In this document: piece by piece, positions 58,391 through 64,000 of the stretch
Layout of the letters: every line of letters starts with the position of its first letter
Position numbering within the stretch: position 1 is the first letter of the stretch
Assembly: GCA_028583605.1 (NCBI GenBank)
Contig: CM053327.1
Coordinates: forward strand, 12,449,629 to 12,513,628
Origin: Dastarcus helophoroides
Lineage: Eukaryota; Arthropoda; Insecta; Coleoptera; Bothrideridae
Direction: 5' to 3'
Length of the DNA stretch: 64,000 bases
Notes under the pieces: model-generated
Database searches by the model: none
Told to the model about the DNA's origin: nothing
The model's input: the letters and a program-made list of their open reading frames with translations, nothing else
Position numbers and translations under genes: made by a program

Positions 58391-59466
58391 TTATTGTAGA
58401 AGATATTCAAAATGGGCACCTTCAACATCTTGGTAGCATCCTAGTCGTGAATAAAAATGTCTCTTGACATTATTATGACATTATTCATTATTCTCTGGTG
58501 CCACCGATGCAATGGCAAGCGTTATTTTTGCTCGTAAGTCAGCTACGTTGCGGGGTTTTGTGTTATACACTGTACCTTTCACGTAACCCCATAAAAAAGT
58601 TTAGAGGAGTTAGGTCTGGTGATCATGGTAGCCATTCTACCGTACCTCGTCTTCCTATCTACTGATTTGGAAATGTAAAATCGAGAAATTGCCGGACATT
58701 CACTTGGTAGTGTGGTGTTACTCCATCTTGCTGGAACCATATTACATTAGCTGGAACATGTGGATTTTCACAGTACAATGTTGTTTTGGAGCAATGCTAA
58801 CTAATTATATCCATCAACGTGAAAATGGACCAATGACATGATCTTCAATAATCCCTGCCCAAACATTAACTTTTTCAGGGTTCTGTGTATGCAATTCTCT
58901 CATCCAGTGGGGATTTTTACTAGCCCAATTGCGACAGTTTTGACAATTTACATGACCGTGAAGAGTAAAAGTGTATTCATCAGAAAATAATATGTTTTCT
59001 GTTTGGATGATATTTTTATCTAATCTTTGGATCATTTGGTCATAAAAATAAGTTCTTCTATCAAAATCGTCATGACTGAGCTCTTGACATGGTGTCAGTT
59101 TATAAAGATGCATTTTTTTTTTTTTTTTCAGTATACGAATAATCGAGGAAATATTATCGTTCAGTGCTGCAGCTACTTGTCGACTCAAAGATGGATGTGG
59201 ATTTTCTTAAAACTTATTTATTATTTCCAATTTGGTATCATTAGTTAATGCATTGGAGGGTTCTTTTTTTAGCTTTCGTACATGTCCATGTTTGTGAAAA
59301 TGCTTTTCCATTTTACTTATTGTATCTTTGTATCTTGGGATATAGGAGGTAAATCAGGAAATTTTTGTTGTAATAGATGAGCGACTTCGGCCTGTGATCT
59401 TGCTCTATCTCCATAATCGATCATTTGTAAAATTATTATTTTATGCATTTTTGTTAAATGACCCAT
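58391..59466 (-). pseudogene. DD41D (rosa-type) transposase pseudogene
   Basis: Starts ATG at 59466 (MGHLTKMHKIIILQMIDYGD), ends TAA at 58391. The N-terminal half is a helix-turn-helix DNA-binding region with a frameshift near 59320. The catalytic core has FSDEYTF (first Asp, 58979-58981), NPHWMRELHTQNPEKVNVWA, then WFQQDG (second Asp, 58725-58727) and SPDLTPLN, where the third Asp is Asn (58599-58601). Exactly 41 residues lie between the second and third positions. Stops replace Trp and Arg in the NQWIGRRG and WLPRSPD regions, and a frameshift follows the third site. No active protein is made. Confidence 0.92.
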
Positions 59467-59627
59467 ATTAAATTTTCAAATTGTGCAAAAAGGTAAATGA
59501 AGCACGATACTGACCACTGTTTAATTCTCTCACAGTTTTAGAAAGTAACTGGTTTCGACAAAAGTACAATTGACTATGATAAGGTTGATAAGTTTTAGCG
59601 TTTCCTTTTTTACAAAATCAAAACATA

Positions 59628-59840
59628 AAAAGACCTTCAAATGAGGTAAATTACGCCCCTACTTCCAATTAAAAAATTTAGGGGTTGAAACGGTAACTCA
59701 AAGGGAGTTGCATCTAGGGATAACATTTTTGCGATGCAGGATGTCATCTTATAATCTAAAATTGACCTGTCTCGAGATTTTTCATAAATATGTACAATAA
59801 CTGAGATATGGAATTTATTCCATTTGACTGTTCCACATTG
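59628..59840 (-). repeat. Right terminal inverted repeat of rosa element
   Basis: Inverted copy of 58092-58302 with scattered substitutions and small gaps. The outer 17 bases differ at one position from the left end. Confidence 0.88.
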
Positions 59841-59842
59841 TA

Positions 59843-60608
59843 TAATTTAGACATGGTCGTATGGCAGCGCTATGACATTCTTGATGGCGTTCTGTGTTCT
59901 TGAAATCTTAACCTAAATTTACTTAAATATTTCGAATTTTTGTCGATTGTTTTAAAAATGCTTATTTTACATTGTATGTCAAATTTTGCTGAAAATTATA
60001 AAATAGTTAATAATGGTAATAAATATGATGGGGAATATATTTACGTCTGATTATTTCTGCCAGACAAACCCTAAAATATTGGCATCAAAATGTTTACGCG
60101 TGAAGCCAGCTTTACACCAACATGTTGGGCCATTACTGAATTCTTTTACATTCCAGCTTAAAAGCCCCACCAATATAATTTTACGAATGGAGAGACCAAT
60201 TCGATATCGATAGAAGCATCTACTTAATTAAAAAGTGATTTCACCGGGGGGCACTTAAGAGGGAGCCGCGAATTCCAATTAAATTCCGTTTTGTTCTAAT
60301 ATTTCTTCAGTGCGAGTAGCCGGAAAAGACGACATCGTTTATAATTGCGAATTCTTCACATTAAAGATCGCGATAGGAATCATTGGGAATGTTAACGTCC
60401 CGCATTCCGCGAAATCGAAATTTATGTATCCCCTGCGGGCGAAAGCCAATTTGTAAGATTCTTTTATAAATCAAGAAAAAAGCATCCTTGACTATATTCC
60501 TAAAGTTGTGCACTAAAGAATATGCAATTAATACGGGGAACCAAACACTTGTTTCCTGGTTTATTGTAATCTAGTGGTTGCCTGAAACTTCGTACGCGTA
60601 GGTTTTAT
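59843..60608. other. Spacer with a higher-complexity patch
   Basis: The 60210-60470 part is GC-richer and unique-looking ('aacgtcccgcattccgcg'). A 66-codon plus frame at 60013-60213 is unrecognised. No element is visible. Confidence 0.35.
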
Positions 60609-60659
60609 AATCCAGGCAATAAACCGGGAAGAGGGTAAAATAGATAAAAATAACATTGT

Positions 60660-61390
60660 AAGTTAGATTTTCAAAATTTTCTCTGCATTCGATTTCTGAT
60701 GACCCAAGGATTATTCACTGCTACTAGGACGATGTCGCCGACACTCCTTCACCCCTTAATTTTGAAAACAACCCCCCCAAATGGAATGTTCCTGAAGTCC
60801 GGAAAATTAACGCAAATTGCATCGAAAATGCATCCTAGAAGGTTATTTCGGTCGCTGATCATGAATCTATGGTTGGTTTTCTCGGAAAACTTATTGCTTT
60901 TATGTAGTAAACTTTCTACTAGAAACGGTATCTTAGAGGTTTTCAAGATGGCTAATTAAGAATCTAAGATTTGTTTTTCCGGAAAACTCATTTCCTGGTC
61001 GGAAAATCATGAAAATTTTTTAATATCCCAGTGGGCTTGTTGGGGTTTTCAGACAATATGACAAACCTTTTTTTCGAAATTATGTTTCAGGGGGTATTCG
61101 TGGGTCACTGATTAAGAATCCGATGCTTGCTTTTCTGAAAAACTTATTTTCCGGTCGGAAAATCAAGAAAATTTTTCATTTTAAGTGATTTGAGACAATG
61201 TAGTAACATTTTTACTCGAAATGGTGTTCTAGGAGTTTTAGGGGTCGCTGATTAAGAATCTGGGGTCTGTAGGTCTGTTTTTTTCAAAAAAAAATTTATT
61301 CGAAATGATGTCCTAGGGGTTTTCGGTGACGCCCATTAAGAATCCGAGGTCTGTCTTTCCGCAAAACTCAGCGTATGGCCGAAAAATGAG
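60660..61390 (+). repeat. Forward subrepeats of the foldback element
   Basis: About four units of 110-140 bp. Each has a 'gtcctaggggtttt' start, 'tcgctgattaagaatc', 'tttttccgaaaaactcatttt', 'ccggtcggaaaatca.gaaaatttt' and a 'gacaatatg' or 'gacaatgta' end. Confidence 0.75.
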
Positions 61391-61782
61391 GGACAACAAC
61401 AAACATTTTTTTGTTTATCTTTTATTAAAAAGTATATGTGTTTTTAGTTACAATAATATAGAAACAACATACATAAGTAGACTTCTTCATTTATCTACGG
61501 AGGTATATAAAATATGTTTACAAAGGTTTTCATCCGTCCATTTCCAACAAGATTCCTTTAATTTTCAATTTACCTTTTCTTTAAAAAAGAAACCTTCAAA
61601 TCTTCAAAAATTTTTGAAAACGATTAATTATTTTTACAAATAATGTGGCAAAATTTTTCTGATTTTTCCATCATGAAAAGGTTTTTCCGGCAAAAGAGGA
61701 CTCAAATTTTTTTATTGTCGACTCAAAAACAATTCCATACATAATTATTATATGTAAAAAATTGGTTGTCTTATTTCAAAAT

Positions 61783-62030
61783 TTCTGAAAAACATTAAAA
61801 TGGCGAATGTTCTTGATTTTTGAACTGGAAAATGAGTTTTCCGAAAAAACAAACCTCAAATTCTTAATCAGCAACCCCGAAAATCCCTAGGACACCGTTT
61901 CGAGTAAACATTTTACTGCTATGTCTCAAAACACTTAAAATTGGAAATTTTTGATTTTCCGATCGGAAAATGAGTTTTTCGGAACATTAAGTCTCGTATT
62001 CTTAATCAGTGACCCAAAACCCCCTAATGT
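61783..62030 (-). repeat. Inverted subrepeats of the foldback element (inner part of right arm)
   Basis: Two units on the minus strand that match the plus-strand units at 61085-61390 ('tcactgattaagaata', 'ccgatcggaaaatca', 'cgaaacggtgtcctaggg'). They form the inner stem of the foldback around the spacer 61391-61782. Confidence 0.75.
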
Positions 62031-63101
62031 GCGGTTGACACGGGATAATAACTTACGATAGCACTTGCGAGAGCGACTTGTGAGAGCGTTTACACTTAAG
62101 CAAGTTTTTAAAAAGAAGTGCTCTCAGCAAGTCCTACCTGCACTATCCAGACACTACTATCTGTAAGTTGCCTGCATGGCCGTTTACACGGTAGAGTGGA
62201 TCGTGCAGCTAGAGTGCGACAAGTATAATTTTATTTTTAGGCGACATTCCCATTCAAACCCCCGCTGAGTGATTAATTGTGTTTGTGCTCCCTTAAATAG
62301 AAGTTTAAAGAGTGTGGCCCATTATTCTCCTAATTAAAAGATTGCTTGTGGTGATATCCAGATGGTGTAAAAAATTTTCTGTGGTAGAAAGGGAGTTTCA
62401 GCAGCCTCTATTTTAATTTTATACCCTTGTATCTACCAAAATTAAAAAAAAAATATTTCAAGGGATGTTAAAGAATTAAAAAAAATCAATTTGATTCTTA
62501 GTTCTCAACACACTGCATTTTAAAAACAAAGTCGTTCCGGAGCTATGTTGACATAAACGTTTTTTCTTAAAATTACCCAAGGATTATGTTCTTCAAGCAT
62601 CTTAAAAATAAAAACCACGTAAGATAATTTTCGAAAAAGAAACTATTCTTATTTGCATTTTCAATAAATAATTTTAGCTAAACTAATAAAATAATCCCTT
62701 TTATATATAAACCTATAAGTATTTGACTATACGTATGTAATAAGAAAAAAAGCTCTTTCCAAATTTGTAAAAATTCAAGAAAAGAATCTTAAATTAAGCT
62801 TGTTGTAGTGAAGATGTTTAATACAAAGAATAAATTAGTAGTAGTATTTCTAAATCCTCTGTGAAAAATTCTTGCATAATTGTCGATAAAAATACAAAAA
62901 AAAATCAATCTTTTTCTAGTTTTTTCAAATAAATCACAAATTGTTCTTCAGATTTATTTTTCGTATAATTGTGCACTAATACAATAAGAAACTTGGACAT
63001 CGCAGCTTTTTAAATAAGCGAATATATTTATTGACCATACACGACTATTTCTACCTCCAAATGAACGACATGCACAACCCACTTGCAGACAACTTGTAAC
63101 A
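62031..63101. other. Interruption of the right foldback arm
   Basis: About 1.07 kb with no similarity to the left arm separates the inner and outer parts of the right arm. Its first 210 bases are GC-richer, with repeated 'cgtttacac' words (near 62090 and 62190). The rest is AT-rich. It is probably a later insertion, but no clean terminal repeats were found. Confidence 0.5.
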
Positions 63102-63557
63102 AAAAAGATTCATCATATTGTCCCAAAACTCCAAAAGCCCAGTAGAATATTAAAACATTTTCATAATTTTTCGACCGGAAAATGAATTTTTCGGAAAAGC
63201 AGACCTCGATTTCTAAATCAGCTAGGACACCGTTTCGAGTAAAAATATTATTACATACAAGCAATGGGTTTTCTGGAAAAACAAACCGCGGATTTGTGAT
63301 CAGCGACCCAAATAACCTCGTAGGATGCATTTCCGAGGCAATTTGCGTTAATTTTTCCGACTTTAGGAATTTCTTAGCGAAACGCTCCATTTGGGGGGTT
63401 GTTTTCAAGATTAAGGGGTGAAAGAGGGTCGAGCGACTTCGTCTTAGTAGCGGTAATGATCCTTGAGTCATCAGAAATCGAATGCAAAAAAATTTTTGAA
63501 AATCTAACTTACTATATTATTTTCATCGATTTCCTGGCTTATTGCCTGGATTATTAA

Positions 63558-64000
63558 ATATGGGATTATTTTTAATTACTCATCATAGGAATCCGACAAC
63601 TTAAGCAATTGATGAAAAACAATCAATAAAAGGAAAATGAGCAGAAAGATATAACATTTGAAAATAGCAGTTAATAGTTGTGTCCTACAGTAGGTGGTAT
63701 CTTCATTATTAGAGGGGACAGAAAAATAGTTAAAATGAGAAAAGTAGTGCACAACTTTATGCCTAGAACATATCGATAAAAAACTATTAAATAGTGGCTT
63801 CAATGAATAATTTTAAAAAATCGATCATTTTCTAGAAGATGGCCGCAATTTTTTATCTATTGACCTTGACTATTTTTAACAGCGATGAGTGGTCTAAAGG
63901 CCCACCGCAACCATTCATAAGGTTGTCTCCAGCCTTATGGATGGATAAGCCTTCACATGCATTTAACATTGATTCTTATTTACTCCTCTTAAGAATTTAA
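63558..64000. other. Non-coding DNA at the window end
   Basis: No element or gene is recognised. A 75-codon minus frame (63576-63803) is F/L/S-rich and looks like chance. Confidence 0.35.

Larger units (their letters stand above)
58092..59840 (-). mobile_element. Rosa-type mariner (DD41D) with long TIRs
   Basis: CAGTGTGGAACAGTCAA at the left and the same sequence inverted at the right (CAATGTGGAACAGTCAA) bound a 1749-bp element between TA dinucleotides (58090-58091 and 59841-59842). The terminal inverted repeats extend for about 210 bp (58092-58302 and 59628-59840) at roughly 80 to 85 percent identity. The transposase gene lies between on the minus strand. The DD41D spacing places it in the rosa lineage of Tc1/mariner. 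It is complete in structure but dead. Confidence 0.92.
60609..63557. mobile_element. Large foldback element with subrepeats
   Basis: The left arm (about 60609-61070) begins TAATCCAGGCAATAAACC. The right arm (about 63102-63557) read inverted begins TAATCCAGGCAATAAGCC, and the arms match for about 450 bp at roughly 80 percent. Both contain subrepeats of about 110-140 bp with 'ggtcgctgat.a.gaatc', 'tttttccggaaaactcattt' and 'ggtcggaaaat'. Two more units run forward at 61085-61390 and their partners run backward at 61783-62030. TA-rich flanks are compatible with a short target duplication. No transposase frame is seen, so it is non-autonomous. Confidence 0.82.

Noticed and set aside
1..64000. CRISPR arrays, operons, rRNA, phage or plasmid features
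   Set aside because: No regular repeat-spacer array, no bacterial gene layout and no rRNA-like sequence; the tandem repeats found lack unique equal-length spacers.

Overview
The window looks like nuclear DNA from an arthropod, most likely an insect with a large, repeat-rich, AT-rich genome; the order cannot be fixed from the sequence. The reasons are GT-AG splice signals, the mix of Ty3/Gypsy LTRs, mariner and rosa-type transposons and several non-LTR retrotransposon families, and 'TATACAGGGTGTCC'-type repeat ends. There is no bacterial gene organisation, no operon, no CRISPR array and no tRNA or rRNA gene that I can support. Most open frames are chance frames in AT-rich DNA or antisense shadows of transposon proteins.

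One host gene is well supported. On the minus strand at 8481-8790 lie the first two coding exons of a monocarboxylate-transporter-like protein (MFS/SLC16 type, PEGGWGW motif at the start of the first membrane helix). They are split by a 51-bp phase-0 intron and end at a GT donor. The rest of the gene must lie at lower coordinates, probably beyond the left edge. A CpG-rich block at 8791-9240 is the likely promoter and 5' UTR.

Layout. 0-12 kb: three solo LTRs of one Gypsy family (1648-2005, 4722-5095, 11271-11617), a MITE (3023-3386), a 409-bp tandem duplication (5934-6751), the transporter exons, and a dead DD34D mariner with TA duplications (9733-10884). 13-25 kb: an RTE/jockey-like LINE fragment (13823-15300), small MITEs, a perfect 63-bp inverted repeat (21494-21637), a LINE tail (21900-22330), a LINE endonuclease fragment (23840-24440) and an 884-bp MITE (24510-25393). 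28-42 kb: a LINE RT fragment (28861-29853), two copies of a second LINE family facing each other tail to tail (33218-35110 plus, 36570-38640 minus), a cluster of unidentified protein-like minus-strand frames (38775-41210), and a two-copy repeat whose second copy carries a nested MITE (32190-32575 and 41440-42282). 46-50 kb: the 3' half of a Gypsy element in minus orientation with its 3' LTR. 54-60 kb: a MITE, a further LINE fragment and a DD41D (rosa-type) mariner with TIRs of about 210 bp. 60.6-63.6 kb: a large foldback element with internal subrepeats and an interrupted right arm.

Between these lie long stretches of strand-biased, quasi-periodic AT-rich DNA (variants of 'AAATTTCGA' separated by T or A runs), totalling over 10 kb. 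They are interspersed with CpG-containing, higher-complexity islands (for example 8791-9240, 27420-27960, 31430-32070, 46020-46480, 57060-57800) that look like old host sequence and may include regulatory DNA. All transposon genes seen carry stops, frameshifts, deletions or lost catalytic residues. The window is best described as a transposon graveyard in intronic and intergenic host DNA.
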